Below, piece after piece: positions 23,641 through 33,776 of a stretch of DNA of 51,133 nucleotides. The stretch is from Plebeiibacterium sediminum. GTDB taxonomy: Bacteria > Bacteroidota > Bacteroidia > Bacteroidales > Marinilabiliaceae. The DNA is taken from contig NZ_JAPDPJ010000046.1 of NCBI RefSeq assembly GCF_026013605.1, positions 1 to 51,133 of the forward strand. The letters are read 5' to 3'. The position numbers and the translations under genes are program-made. Numbering within the stretch: position 1 is the stretch's first letter; each line of letters starts with the position of its first letter. The notes below the pieces were generated by a model. It worked only from the letters and a program-made list of their open reading frames with translations, was not told where the DNA came from and made no database searches.

Positions 23641-24495
23641 ATGAGTAAAATCTTATTTCCATTTCAACTTAATAATGATATTTATAAGGAAGCTTATATT
23701 GCAGCTGTAAAAATTGCAAGGAATTTAAATGCAGAATTGATATTATTAAACGCATTTGAATTAGACTTACAGGATGATATAACAGAAATTTTATATCATA
23801 AAATGATTAAGAATAAATGGATTGAAGCGTATAATGAAATAGTAAAATTTAATAAATATTTTTTATCAACTCATGCTAAGACCAATGATGCTTTAAATGT
23901 GAGGATTGATCATCGTTTTGTTCATGGTGAAGATATTCCGGTTGTTACGGAGATAATTCAGAAGGAAGAAATAGACCTGTTAATTTTTCCATTATCAAGT
24001 AATAGGAAAGTTAACAGGAGATATATGGACTGTGTGAAAAATGAGGTATTTAATTATAAGACAACTTCTGTTCTTTTTTTACCACAGGAATATAAATATA
24101 CTGAGATAGAAAATATTCTTTTCACAACAGATTTGAAGGAGCTTAACTTTAATGAGTATTATTTTAGTGAAGTGTTGAATTATTCAAATTTTTTTGATGC
24201 AAAAATCCATTTTGTTCATGTAAATAAAACAGGAAATGAAATTGTTGAAAATAGTACAATGAAGTTGATTGATAGGATTATACAGAAAGATAATAAGCAT
24301 GTTTTTAAATCTATTAATGCAAATAATATTGTTAATGCTATACAATCCTATATTATACAGGAAAACATACAGTTGCTTTCTGTAGTTAAGAGTAATCTGG
24401 ATTTTTTTCAATCTTTTTTTCACAGCAGTGTAAGTTTTGAGATTATAGATTCAATAAATACTCCGATATTGTTAATGAATGAGAAAAATATATAG
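23641..24495 (+). CDS. Universal stress protein, tandem UspA-like domains
   Basis: The 284-aa protein starts MSKILFPFQLNNDIYKEAY and its first half has the UspA-like pattern KILFP..., INAFELD-type strand and EEIDLLIFPLSSN. The second half begins at about residue 155 with ENILFTTDLKEL and contains IHFVHVNKTG, so two Usp domains are joined. The ATP-binding G-x2-G-x9-G(S/T) motif is not clear in either half, which suggests an ATP-independent type. It lies 157 bp downstream of ppk2 on the same strand and ends 147 bp before a terminator. Confidence 0.8.
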   Translation: MSKILFPFQLNNDIYKEAYIAAVKIARNLNAELILLNAFELDLQDDITEILYHKMIKNKWIEAYNEIVKFNKYFLSTHAKTNDALNVRIDHRFVHGEDIPVVTEIIQKEEIDLLIFPLSSNRKVNRRYMDCVKNEVFNYKTTSVLFLPQEYKYTEIENILFTTDLKELNFNEYYFSEVLNYSNFFDAKIHFVHVNKTGNEIVENSTMKLIDRIIQKDNKHVFKSINANNIVNAIQSYIIQENIQLLSVVKSNLDFFQSFFHSSVSFEIIDSINTPILLMNEKNI

Positions 24496-24940
24496 ACTTG
24501 TTATTTTGTTTTTGAAAAAGAAAAAATGATAACATTGAAAAGGTGAGATTTTAGTTTAATAGATGTGCGCATTTATTAAATAATTTTTATATTTAAGTTG
24601 CTTATAGTATATCGCTAGAGTTAGTTAAAAGTATGTATTGTTGGTACTGTTGTTTCGCGCAATAGTACCTTTTTTGTTTGTAATTATTAAGGATTATTTA
24701 TTTTAGGAAAAGAATGTATGGCTCGAAATACTTTAAAAATTGGTAAGAAAATATGAATTAATTTTTTGATTTAACGATATTTTAAATTGTACATTTGACT
24801 TTGATGTTTAAAAAGGAAATTGTAATGTAATGGATTGTTATATTGGTAGTTATGGTATGGGAGTTTTGAAATTAGTTAGATTGGATCGGGAATTTAAAAT
24901 ATCAGTGTTTTAATAAACAGAACAAAATAAAATATAAAAG
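24496..24940. other. Intergenic region between stress protein and GNAT-nitrilase
   Basis: About 445 bp. It contains the terminator at 24643-24675 and AT-rich DNA after it, which should hold the promoter of the following operon. No gene or clear promoter box is seen. Confidence 0.5.
24643..24675 (+). terminator. Rho-independent terminator
   Basis: A 10-bp stem (GGTACTGTTG at 24643-24652 with CAATAGTACC at 24660-24669, one G-U pair) has loop TTTCGCG and runs into six T. It ends the ppk2-usp transcript. Confidence 0.85.
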
Positions 24941-26467
24941 ATGGAAAAAATTGACAATATAGAGCTTGAGTATTTAAAAACTGGAGATTATGATGCTTTG
25001 AAAAATGCAATGTTAGAAGCTTATTCAAATTTGAATAATGCTTATTGGAAGCCTAATCATATTGATTCACTAGTGTCTAAATTTCCAGAAGGACAAGTGG
25101 TAATAAAGATAGATGGCGAGTTTGCGGGATGTGCACTTTCTATCATAGTTGATTACGATAAATTTGATAATAAACATACATACAAGGAGATAACCGGTAA
25201 TTACTCGTTCGATACCCATAGTGAGGATGGTGATATTTTATATGGCATTGATGTATTTGTACGCCCCAAGTTTCGTGGATTACGATTGGGAAGAAGACTT
25301 TATGATTTTCGTAAAGAGCTTTGTGAAAGATTAAATCTAAAAGGAATAGTTTTTGGTGGTCGTATACCTAACTATCATAAATACCTTGAAGAGTTAACTC
25401 CTAAGGAATACATAGACAAAGTTCGAAGAAAAGAAATTCACGATCCTGTTCTTGATTTTCAAATGTCTAATGACTTTCACCCTGCAAGAATACTAAAAGG
25501 GTATTTAGAAGGAGATCACGAATCTGATGAGTATGCCGTATTACTAGAGTGGGATAATGTTTACTATGAAAAGCCGTCAAAAAAGGCTGCTATAAAAAAG
25601 AGTATCGTGCGTTTGGGTTTAGTACAATGGCAAATGCGTTTGTATAAAGATTTAGAAGAGGTGATGCAACAAGCAGAGTATTTTGTTGATGCTGTATCGG
25701 GTTACAGAGCTGATTTTGCATTATTCCCAGAATTTTTTAATGCACCATTAATGGCAGCAACAAATCATTTATCAGAACCTGAAGCAATACGTTATCTTGC
25801 AAAATTTACTTCTGAAGTAGTAAAAAAGTTTTCAGAATTATCTATTTCATATAATATCAATATTATTACAGGAAGTATGCCTGAAATAGTTGGAAATAAG
25901 CTTTATAATGTTGGCTATCTGTGTAAGCGAGATGGAGGAGTTGAACGATTTGAGAAAATACATGTTACCCCGGATGAAGCAAAGGTTTGGGGGTTACAAG
26001 GAGGTAATAGTCTTAAAACATTTGATACCGATTGCGGGAAAATTGGAATTTTAATTTGTTATGATGTCGAGTTTCCTGAATTAGGTAGATTACTTGCAGA
26101 TGAGGGAATGGATATATTATTTGTGCCATTCCTGACAGATACACAGAATGGTTATTCTCGAGTTAGGAATTGTGCTCAAGCAAGAGCTATTGAGAATGAA
26201 TGTTTTGTTGCAATTGCGGGAAGTGTAGGGAATCTTCCTAAAGTTCATAATATGGATATTCAATATGCACAGTCAATGGTGTTTACGCCGTGTGATTTTG
26301 CTTTTCCAACAAATGGAATAAAAGCGGAGGCAACACCAAATACTGAGATGATACTACTTGCAGATGTTGATATTAATGCCTTACGTGAATTAAATCAATT
26401 TGGTAGTGTTAGAAACTTAAAGGATAGACGTAGTGATATTTACGTATTAGAAAGAAGTAGTAAATAA
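24941..26467 (+). CDS. GNAT acetyltransferase fused to nitrilase-type amidohydrolase
   Basis: This 508-aa fusion has an N-terminal GNAT domain (residues 1-215, with the acetyl-CoA loop RPKFRGLRLGRRLYD) and a C-terminal carbon-nitrogen hydrolase domain (225-505). The nitrilase triad is present: Glu in LFPEFFNAP (about 264), Lys in FEKIHVTPDE (about 340) and Cys in LICYDVEFPE (about 373). The fusion is a known architecture, usually annotated as a bifunctional GNAT/carbon-nitrogen hydrolase; the substrate is unknown, with amide hydrolysis and N-acylation expected. It is 13 bp upstream of the transporter fusion at 26481, so the two are cotranscribed and probably act on related solutes. Confidence 0.9.
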   Translation: MEKIDNIELEYLKTGDYDALKNAMLEAYSNLNNAYWKPNHIDSLVSKFPEGQVVIKIDGEFAGCALSIIVDYDKFDNKHTYKEITGNYSFDTHSEDGDILYGIDVFVRPKFRGLRLGRRLYDFRKELCERLNLKGIVFGGRIPNYHKYLEELTPKEYIDKVRRKEIHDPVLDFQMSNDFHPARILKGYLEGDHESDEYAVLLEWDNVYYEKPSKKAAIKKSIVRLGLVQWQMRLYKDLEEVMQQAEYFVDAVSGYRADFALFPEFFNAPLMAATNHLSEPEAIRYLAKFTSEVVKKFSELSISYNINIITGSMPEIVGNKLYNVGYLCKRDGGVERFEKIHVTPDEAKVWGLQGGNSLKTFDTDCGKIGILICYDVEFPELGRLLADEGMDILFVPFLTDTQNGYSRVRNCAQARAIENECFVAIAGSVGNLPKVHNMDIQYAQSMVFTPCDFAFPTNGIKAEATPNTEMILLADVDINALRELNQFGSVRNLKDRRSDIYVLERSSK

Positions 26468-26480
26468 ATAGATTGCGATT

Positions 26481-29400
26481 ATGGCAAAAGCTAAAAAATT
26501 TGGAACGTTTAGTGGTGTTTTTACGCCATCCATTTTAACTATCTTAGGTGTAATAATGTACTTAAGATTTCCTGCCATAATCGGACAGGCAGGGCTAATA
26601 AATACGATTGGTATCATTGTTATTGCGCATATTATATCAATAACCACCAGCTTAAGTGTTGCTTCTCTTTCGACTGATAAACCAGTACAAACAGGAGGTA
26701 CTTACTTTATGATTTCACGGAGTCTAGGGCTGCCAATTGGAGGGACACTTGGATTAGCTCTGTTTGTAGGATTATCTTTTAGTGTAAGCCTTTATTTAAT
26801 AGGTTTTGCTGAGAGTTTTCTTCAATATTGGGGTATGGAAGTTAGTATTAACACTATTAGAATCACGGGTTCTATAGTGTTGTTTATTGTGACAACCATA
26901 ACTTTCATAAGTACATCACTCGCTATTAAATCACAATATTTTATTATGGCAGCTATTGGGCTGTCACTTTTATCAATTTTTTTAGGGAAACATGAACTTG
27001 TGCCTAGTGCAGTTCATCTAGCACCATTAGATAGTGCAGCCCCATTTATGGTTTTGTTCGGAATATTTTTCCCTGCAGTGACAGGTTTTGAGGCTGGAGT
27101 TTCAATGTCGGGTGATTTGAAAGATCCGAAGAAGTCACTACCGATGGGTGCGATGTTGGCTGTAGGTATTGGTTTTGTAGTTTATCTTGGATTAGCGTTG
27201 TTTTATTCATTTACAGTTGATGCCAATGCTCTTGTGAATGATCCTCAAGTCCTATTTAAGATTTCTTTGGTTCCATCGTTGGTTATAGCCGGAATTTGGG
27301 GTGCAACCTTGTCGTCAGCTCTTGGCAGTATATTAGGAGCGCCAAGGATTTTACAAGCGATTGCAATGGATAAAATCGCACCACGTTTTCTTGCCAAAGG
27401 AACTGGTAAAACCAATGAACCCCGAAATGCCCTTTTGCTAGCTTTTGTAATTGCAGAAGCAGGGATATTGATTGGAGAACTTGACCTTATTGCCCGTATA
27501 GTATCCATGTTTTTCATTACAACATACGGATTTTTAAATCTAGCTTCAGTTATAGAAAGTTGGTCGAGTTCTGATTTTCGACCGGCATTTAAAATACCTC
27601 GTTTTGTAAGTATATTAGGTGCTCTGTCTGCTTTTATAGTAATGATACTATTGGATTTTCTGGCATTAGCAGGTGCAACAATTGTACTAGGCCTATTGTA
27701 TTTCTATCTTCAACGTAAGGAATTAATTCTTGAAAGTGGTGATGCATGGAGTAGTTTTTGGACAAACATGGCTAAGAGAGCATTGTTGAAACTTAGTATA
27801 CGAAAGGATAATAAAAGAAATTGGAGACCTAATATTATTCTGTTTAGTGGAGGAGAAAAAGCAAGGCCTCATCTGGTTGAAATAGGTATGGCTCTGACTG
27901 GTAAATTAGGAGCATTAACAGACTTTAATCTTACGACAGGGAATAGAGCTACCTCCCCGGAACATAAAGTTGATGCAAAAAGAAGAGATAAAAAGAAAGG
28001 ATATTTTGAGCGTGAATTGCAGTGCCTAACATTGCCGGATGGCATTAGAACTGTAACCAGTATTTACGGTTTTAGTGGTTTTGAACCTAATACTGTTTTA
28101 TTAGGTTGGAGCAGGAGTTTTGATAACACTGCATTTTTAACCGAAATCATTAAAGACTTGAAAAAGAAAAAATTAAATGCTCTTTTTCTCGATTATGATA
28201 AAACAAAAGGTTTTGGTAATAAAGAATCAATTGACATTTGGTGGAATGGTAAAGGATCTCATTTGTCTTTTTCTTTAAATATACTACGTTTTTTATTGTC
28301 GGACTATCAATGGCGAGATGCTTATGTTAGAATTATTATTGTAAATAGTGAATCATCGTTAGAAGATTCTATTTATAGAAATACTTACGCCATGCTGCAG
28401 GACAAAAGAATGCAAGCTGAAGTAAAGGTTTTAAGTGATGATTTTGGAACACGCAGGATTGAAGAAATTATACAAACAGAATCCGTCAATACGGATTTAA
28501 TATTTTTAGGCTTATCACCTAAAGAAAAATCATATACTCCGGAATATATTGAGCGAATTAATGTAATATGTCAATTACCTGCCAGTGTGTTACTGTTAAG
28601 CCCTTCAACAGAGTTTGAAGAAACAAATATTGTAGATAAATTAGCTACTAAAACCTTATCAACCTCATATGAAAATCAGGAACTTGAGAAAATACCATCT
28701 ATTGAAATTAAGTTACTAAAAAGTAAAATAGAAAATATTGATATTGATATGATGTCAATATCCCAGGAGTTCCATAGTAATGCGTTTGTAAACGGATATC
28801 AACAATTTGGTTTTTATATTAATACTTTACAAGATTTGGTAACACGTGTACTTAAATCATATCGTAAGGAAATAATTGTAGCAAAAAAACACGAGCAGGA
28901 AAAAGTTGTAAGTAAATATCAAATTGCGTTCTTAAAAAGTACTTTAGAAGTTTTAAGGAATGAGAGCCTTCAGTATATGAAGGAAACAGAAAGTGTACTA
29001 CAAAAGGGAATTAATGACTTTTTGACAAAATTAGGAAATTTTGTTTATGAATTACCTGAGACAATTTCAATACCTTTGGGTTCCAATGGATCCAAGAAGG
29101 GAAAAATAATAAACTTTCCATTACGTAAAGCTCTGACCTATTATTCAGAGTTAAAATTAAAACCAACGGTTGTAAGTACTTTATTTTCCTTTGAAGAGCA
29201 ATCTAAGAATATACATGAAGAGATGCGAAAGTTAACTTTTGCTACGAATGATATATTTGAAAAGGTTGAAGTTGATCAAATAATTTCTGGTCAGGAGAAT
29301 ATTGTTGAAATTGTGAAGCTACTAGAATGTTTTGATGCATTAAAAAAGCAAATTGGGCATTTCGAGGTATCCTTACTTAAGGAGTTGCAAACTAAAACAA

Positions 29401-31484
29401 GGGAGATCGTAATTGATATTACCGTGGATCTTCAATCAGAGGAAAGTATAAAGCAGGTAAAAAAGAAATATAACCAAAATAATGCAGGATACAACGACGA
29501 TATAAACAATTATTTAGAGAATTGGAGTTTAGGAATGCATTTGTTAAACAATGCGTTTTATTTTGATATTTTACTTCTATCGAAAAAAGTAGTATTCAGA
29601 AATATTATTAGCAAAGGAAGTGCAAAAGTATATGAGGTTGTTACAGAGCAGTTTTTTAATAAACAAGAAAAACTTATTGCAAATATCAGACAAATTATAA
29701 ATAACAATCAGAGTGTAAATGAACCAGTACTTTTTGCTGAGAAATTTGACCTTAAATCTATATTAAATGAATCGTATGAAAAGGCAGTGTTGGTTCTTGA
29801 TGATTTACCAGAAGAATACTATTTGCCACAAAAAGTTTATAAAGATGGTAAATTTATACCGTTTAACGATTTTTCTCAGACCAATGTAGATTTGCATAAA
29901 TTATCGAAATATAATATTGATGTATATTTTCATGAATCCTTTTACAGAGAAATAGAAGAGCTTGAGTTTACGGTGAGAAATGCAATTATTGAATCGAAAG
30001 AAGCCAATAGTATGCAATTGTTCCATAATAATAACAAACAGGAAATATCATTTGATTACGACACGGAAATAGATAGAAAAGTATTTCAAAAATTTTTAAA
30101 GCAATTAGAACACGATAAAGACAAGATAGAAAAATTGCTGGGGCGAATTAATCGTTCCTCAGATAATTATTTAAGTGAAGCTTTTTCCAAGGTTTTTTCA
30201 CATTCAATTGTTGACCTGGATAAAGAATTGCAAGGGGATTTTAAACGAAATCAGAGTGGGATCAGATACTTTGTAAATAGGAATAAAGATTTTATAAATG
30301 GTCGCATCAGAAATATTTTAGTCTTTATATTGAATAGGAGTAGTAGAGGATTAATTTTATCTAAAAAATATTTGGAGGAAAAAACAAATTCTGGCATTCA
30401 AAATAAAGAGATACTTGATTTAATTGATCAATTAGTACCAGATAGAAAGTATTATAATTCGGTGCCTGTATTCTATCGAAATCTTATGAGTAGCAGTGCA
30501 AAAATTAGTGATGAGTTTTGGATTGCAAGAGACGAAGAGATGAAAATTATTAAGGATGCATTAAATAGACATAAGAAAGGGTATGGAGGAGCAGTATTTG
30601 TTACAGGGGTGCATGGTGCAGGGAAATCAACACTATCACGTTATGCAGCCAATCGTTTATTTAAGAGTCATAATTTAATATGGATAAATGCTCCAATTGA
30701 AGGTTCTTGTAATCCTATTTTGTTATTGAATGAAATAAAAAAGCATACAGGCGAAATACAGGATTTTTCTGGGATATTTAATAATCTGCCATATGAAACA
30801 GTTATAGTAATAAACGATCTGGAATTATGGTGGGAAAGAAGAGATGGAGGTGGTGAAGTCATTAATCAAATTATAGAATTGATAAAACTATACAGTCAAA
30901 AAATATTCTTTATTCTTAATGTTAATTCTTATGCATATGATATTTTAAAGGAACTTTATCCATTAGAAGAATATAGTTTAGCAAATGTTAAGTGTGTTCC
31001 CTTTAACTCTGCCGAAATACAGCAAATGATATTACAAAGACATAAATCAAGTGGAATTAATTTAACTTATATGGGGAAACCAGAGCAATCTATTTCTCAA
31101 TTAACATATTCGTTTTTGTATAATCGTTATTTTAGTTTATGTGATGGCATACCAGGTGTAGCTATTAATATTTGGAAAGCTAATATTAGAAGTATTAATA
31201 ATGACAATATTGAGATAAGAAAACCCCAAAAGGTCAACTATGATGTATTGTTTGATATACCCAAAGAATGGATGATTATTTTAGCAATATTGATACATCA
31301 CAAAAATATTGGTGTTGAAAAATTGGCTAGAATTACTAATTATAACTTAGATAAAGCTAAACAATTGATTTTTGCATTGGAGAATTCCGGTCTAATTGTG
31401 AAAAAGTCAGAAGCCGTTTATACACTTGGTCGAAATATAGAGCCATATGTTGTTGAAGTATGCAAATCTAAAGGTTTAATTTAA
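26481..31484 (+). CDS. SLC12-type cation/amino-acid transporter fused to a P-loop ATPase
   Basis: This 1667-aa protein has five parts. Residues 1-420 hold about twelve membrane spans, starting FSGVFTPSILTILGVIMYLR, the hallmark of the SLC12 (cation-chloride cotransporter) branch of the APC superfamily. Residues 440-720 match the soluble SLC12 C-terminal domain (NWRPNIILFSGG). Residues 730-1350 are long helical, coiled-coil-like sequence. Residues 1370-1560 form a P-loop ATPase, with Walker A GVHGAGKST at 1376-1384 and Walker B TVIVINDLEL near 1439-1448. The last 100 residues look like a winged helix (KLARITNYNLDKAKQLIFAL). SLC12 domains are secondary transporters, so the ATPase is probably regulatory. 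It is in one operon with GNAT-nitrilase upstream and an MscS-like gene downstream. Confidence 0.88.
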   Translation: MAKAKKFGTFSGVFTPSILTILGVIMYLRFPAIIGQAGLINTIGIIVIAHIISITTSLSVASLSTDKPVQTGGTYFMISRSLGLPIGGTLGLALFVGLSFSVSLYLIGFAESFLQYWGMEVSINTIRITGSIVLFIVTTITFISTSLAIKSQYFIMAAIGLSLLSIFLGKHELVPSAVHLAPLDSAAPFMVLFGIFFPAVTGFEAGVSMSGDLKDPKKSLPMGAMLAVGIGFVVYLGLALFYSFTVDANALVNDPQVLFKISLVPSLVIAGIWGATLSSALGSILGAPRILQAIAMDKIAPRFLAKGTGKTNEPRNALLLAFVIAEAGILIGELDLIARIVSMFFITTYGFLNLASVIESWSSSDFRPAFKIPRFVSILGALSAFIVMILLDFLALAGATIVLGLLYFYLQRKELILESGDAWSSFWTNMAKRALLKLSIRKDNKRNWRPNIILFSGGEKARPHLVEIGMALTGKLGALTDFNLTTGNRATSPEHKVDAKRRDKKKGYFERELQCLTLPDGIRTVTSIYGFSGFEPNTVLLGWSRSFDNTAFLTEIIKDLKKKKLNALFLDYDKTKGFGNKESIDIWWNGKGSHLSFSLNILRFLLSDYQWRDAYVRIIIVNSESSLEDSIYRNTYAMLQDKRMQAEVKVLSDDFGTRRIEEIIQTESVNTDLIFLGLSPKEKSYTPEYIERINVICQLPASVLLLSPSTEFEETNIVDKLATKTLSTSYENQELEKIPSIEIKLLKSKIENIDIDMMSISQEFHSNAFVNGYQQFGFYINTLQDLVTRVLKSYRKEIIVAKKHEQEKVVSKYQIAFLKSTLEVLRNESLQYMKETESVLQKGINDFLTKLGNFVYELPETISIPLGSNGSKKGKIINFPLRKALTYYSELKLKPTVVSTLFSFEEQSKNIHEEMRKLTFATNDIFEKVEVDQIISGQENIVEIVKLLECFDALKKQIGHFEVSLLKELQTKTREIVIDITVDLQSEESIKQVKKKYNQNNAGYNDDINNYLENWSLGMHLLNNAFYFDILLLSKKVVFRNIISKGSAKVYEVVTEQFFNKQEKLIANIRQIINNNQSVNEPVLFAEKFDLKSILNESYEKAVLVLDDLPEEYYLPQKVYKDGKFIPFNDFSQTNVDLHKLSKYNIDVYFHESFYREIEELEFTVRNAIIESKEANSMQLFHNNNKQEISFDYDTEIDRKVFQKFLKQLEHDKDKIEKLLGRINRSSDNYLSEAFSKVFSHSIVDLDKELQGDFKRNQSGIRYFVNRNKDFINGRIRNILVFILNRSSRGLILSKKYLEEKTNSGIQNKEILDLIDQLVPDRKYYNSVPVFYRNLMSSSAKISDEFWIARDEEMKIIKDALNRHKKGYGGAVFVTGVHGAGKSTLSRYAANRLFKSHNLIWINAPIEGSCNPILLLNEIKKHTGEIQDFSGIFNNLPYETVIVINDLELWWERRDGGGEVINQIIELIKLYSQKIFFILNVNSYAYDILKELYPLEEYSLANVKCVPFNSAEIQQMILQRHKSSGINLTYMGKPEQSISQLTYSFLYNRYFSLCDGIPGVAINIWKANIRSINNDNIEIRKPQKVNYDVLFDIPKEWMIILAILIHHKNIGVEKLARITNYNLDKAKQLIFALENSGLIVKKSEAVYTLGRNIEPYVVEVCKSKGLI

Positions 31485-31497
31485 TTATGTTCTCGAA

Positions 31498-32205
31498 ATG
31501 ATAATCAGTTTTATTGTAATATCAGCTATTTTATTTAGTTTTTATAGGTTGCTTAATGTTATTTTAAGCAAATCATCACGTACACTTAAACTAAAATATC
31601 ATTTAAAAGAAATCTTAATGATTTCGGAATTAATGATATGGTTTTCTTTGTTAATTTGGGTTGCAAAGGATTATTTTGAGATGCGTAATTATTTTGCGTT
31701 ATCATCTATTCTTAGCGTATTTCTTTTATTGATAATTCTATTGTTTCCTTTACTTAAAAATTTAGTTTACGGAATTATTTTTAAATGGCAAAATAAGATC
31801 ACTGAAGATGTATTTATAGAGGCGGATGAGATCGTAGGGATGGTTAAAAAAGCTGGACATTTGAATATGGAAATTGAAGACAGTCATGGAGATATTTATA
31901 ATATCTCATATACGAAAGTTTATTCAAAAACAATTTCAAAACCAAGTCGTAATCATAATCTTTTTAAAACAACACTGACATTTAGCTTTACAGATTACAC
32001 AAGTAAAAATGAAATTCTTTCAACTCTGAAACGAGAACTAATGAATACCCCATGGACAGCAGTATCGCAACCTCCAATTATTGAAAATTCCCGGATTGCT
32101 GATGGAGAATTGGTTATAGAGGTTGCTGTCTTTGTAATTGATCAGGCGTATGTTGAAGATGTAAAAACTTCCGTTGATCAATTTTTCAAAAAGAAATCAG
32201 AGTAG
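31498..32205 (+). CDS. MscS-like membrane protein
   Basis: The 235-aa protein has membrane spans at about 1-15, 38-60 and 65-90, then a soluble region. The short loop KNLVYGIIFKWQNKITEDVFI followed by a beta-type domain with GMVKKAGHLNMEIEDSHGDI fits the pore helix and beta domain of mechanosensitive MscS channels, but the classic Gly/Ala-rich pore-helix pattern is weak. It is shorter than MscS proper (about 286 aa). It starts 13 bp after the transporter fusion and ends 14 bp before the convergent glpD gene. Likely an osmotic valve working with the transporter. Confidence 0.6.
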   Translation: MIISFIVISAILFSFYRLLNVILSKSSRTLKLKYHLKEILMISELMIWFSLLIWVAKDYFEMRNYFALSSILSVFLLLIILLFPLLKNLVYGIIFKWQNKITEDVFIEADEIVGMVKKAGHLNMEIEDSHGDIYNISYTKVYSKTISKPSRNHNLFKTTLTFSFTDYTSKNEILSTLKRELMNTPWTAVSQPPIIENSRIADGELVIEVAVFVIDQAYVEDVKTSVDQFFKKKSE

Positions 32206-32219
32206 TAAAATACTGCATA

Positions 32220-33776
32220 TTAGTATTTATAATTGGATGAAACTTCTTTGAAATTTTCAAGTTGTGTTTTTATCCAATTATTATCTTTCTGTAATTCTTT
32301 TGCAATAATATTAGTAACTCTCTTTGCCATTTCAAGACTTGCATCCGTATCTAAAAATAGGATTCGACTTCTTCTGGCCAAAAAATCCTCCGGTGTTCTA
32401 GCCATTTCATGACGTACAGCCCACAAAACTTCCCCCTCTGTAACAGAATAGTTTTTATGAAGTAGCTTTTCTAAGCTATTGTCTTCGTTGTAAAGTCTTT
32501 GTATTTCGGGAGCATCACTGCCATATTGAGCTAAATTACCAAATACTTCAGAGTGTGAATGATATCCATGTACCTGGAGGTTTTCAGTAACACAAGGTTT
32601 TCTTTCTAAATCAGCGAGTATTATGGCTTGTTCAACTATATCTTCTGCCATTTTACGATATGTGGTCCATTTTCCTCCTGCAATAGTTAATAATCCACTA
32701 TTTGAGATATTTATTGTGTGTTCTCTTGAAATGGAAGATGTGTTAGATTTGTCATTGTCATTTACAAGTGGTCTTAATCCGGTAAAAATACTTTTTATGT
32801 CTTTATGCTCCGGATCTTTTATTAGATACCTACCTATATGAGTAAGTAAGAATTCTATTTCATCTTTTTGAGCTTTAGGTTCTAGTTTAAAATCATCAAC
32901 AGGAGTATCTGTTGTGCCAACAATTATTTTATCATGCCATGGAACAGCAAATAAAACTCTTCCATCATCAGTATGCGGCACCATGATTGCACTCCTGCCT
33001 GGTAAGAATGATTTATCCAACACAATGTGAACGCCTTGGCTGCTTGTCATTATTTTATCAGCATTGATATTATCCATTTTACGAATTGTGTCAACAAATA
33101 CGCCAGTTGCATTAATAACAACTTTTGATCTTATATTATATCTTTTCCCACTCTCCTCATCTTCTATTTCTATACCTTGAATAATATTGTCTTTTTTTAT
33201 TAAAGCAGTTGCTTTTGCATAATTGATAATTGTAGCTCCTTGTTTATATGCTGTCTGTGCCAAATTAACTAACATTCTAGCGTCATCAAACTGACCATCA
33301 TGATAAATTACTCCGCCTTTTAATCCCTCTTGTTCAATAGTTGGTATATGTTCGATAGTTTCTTCTTTAGAAAGTAATTTAGAAGGACCCAAACCTAATT
33401 TACCAGCTAATAAATCGTATAATTTTAGGCCAACACCATAAAAAGGTCCTTCCCACCAATCATAAACAGGAACAATGAAAGACTGGTCATGAACCAGGTG
33501 AGGAGCATTCTTACGCATTATACCTCTCTCTTTTAGAGCTTCAAGTACAAGAGAAATATTACCTTGTTGTAAGTACCGAACTCCTCCATGAACAAGTTTT
33601 GTACTTCTGCTTGAAGTACCTTTTCCGAAGTCAGCTTGTTCGACCAACAATACTTTGTAACCTCTCGAAGAGGCATCGACAGCTACTCCCATTCCTGTAG
33701 CTCCACCACCTATTATAACTATATCCCAAATAGTTTGATTGTTGGCAATGTCAGATATCATTTTTTCTCTATTCAT
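32220..33776 (-). CDS. glpD: Aerobic-type glycerol-3-phosphate dehydrogenase
   Basis: This 518-aa FAD enzyme oxidises sn-glycerol 3-phosphate to dihydroxyacetone phosphate and passes electrons to quinone. The N-terminus shows the FAD dinucleotide-binding fold IVIIGGGATGMGVAVDASSR (residues 17-36), followed by the family signature GTSSRSTKLVHGGVRYL, and later VPWHDKIIVGTTDTP and LTIAGGKWTTYRKMAED. Length and motifs are normal for GlpD. Its ATG overlaps the stop of the lipase-like gene (33773-33776), so it is the last gene of a GDPD-lipase-GlpD unit that would turn phospholipid glycerol into an electron donor and a glycolytic intermediate. Confidence 0.95.
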   Translation of the reverse strand: MNREKMISDIANNQTIWDIVIIGGGATGMGVAVDASSRGYKVLLVEQADFGKGTSSRSTKLVHGGVRYLQQGNISLVLEALKERGIMRKNAPHLVHDQSFIVPVYDWWEGPFYGVGLKLYDLLAGKLGLGPSKLLSKEETIEHIPTIEQEGLKGGVIYHDGQFDDARMLVNLAQTAYKQGATIINYAKATALIKKDNIIQGIEIEDEESGKRYNIRSKVVINATGVFVDTIRKMDNINADKIMTSSQGVHIVLDKSFLPGRSAIMVPHTDDGRVLFAVPWHDKIIVGTTDTPVDDFKLEPKAQKDEIEFLLTHIGRYLIKDPEHKDIKSIFTGLRPLVNDNDKSNTSSISREHTINISNSGLLTIAGGKWTTYRKMAEDIVEQAIILADLERKPCVTENLQVHGYHSHSEVFGNLAQYGSDAPEIQRLYNEDNSLEKLLHKNYSVTEGEVLWAVRHEMARTPEDFLARRSRILFLDTDASLEMAKRVTNIIAKELQKDNNWIKTQLENFKEVSSNYKY

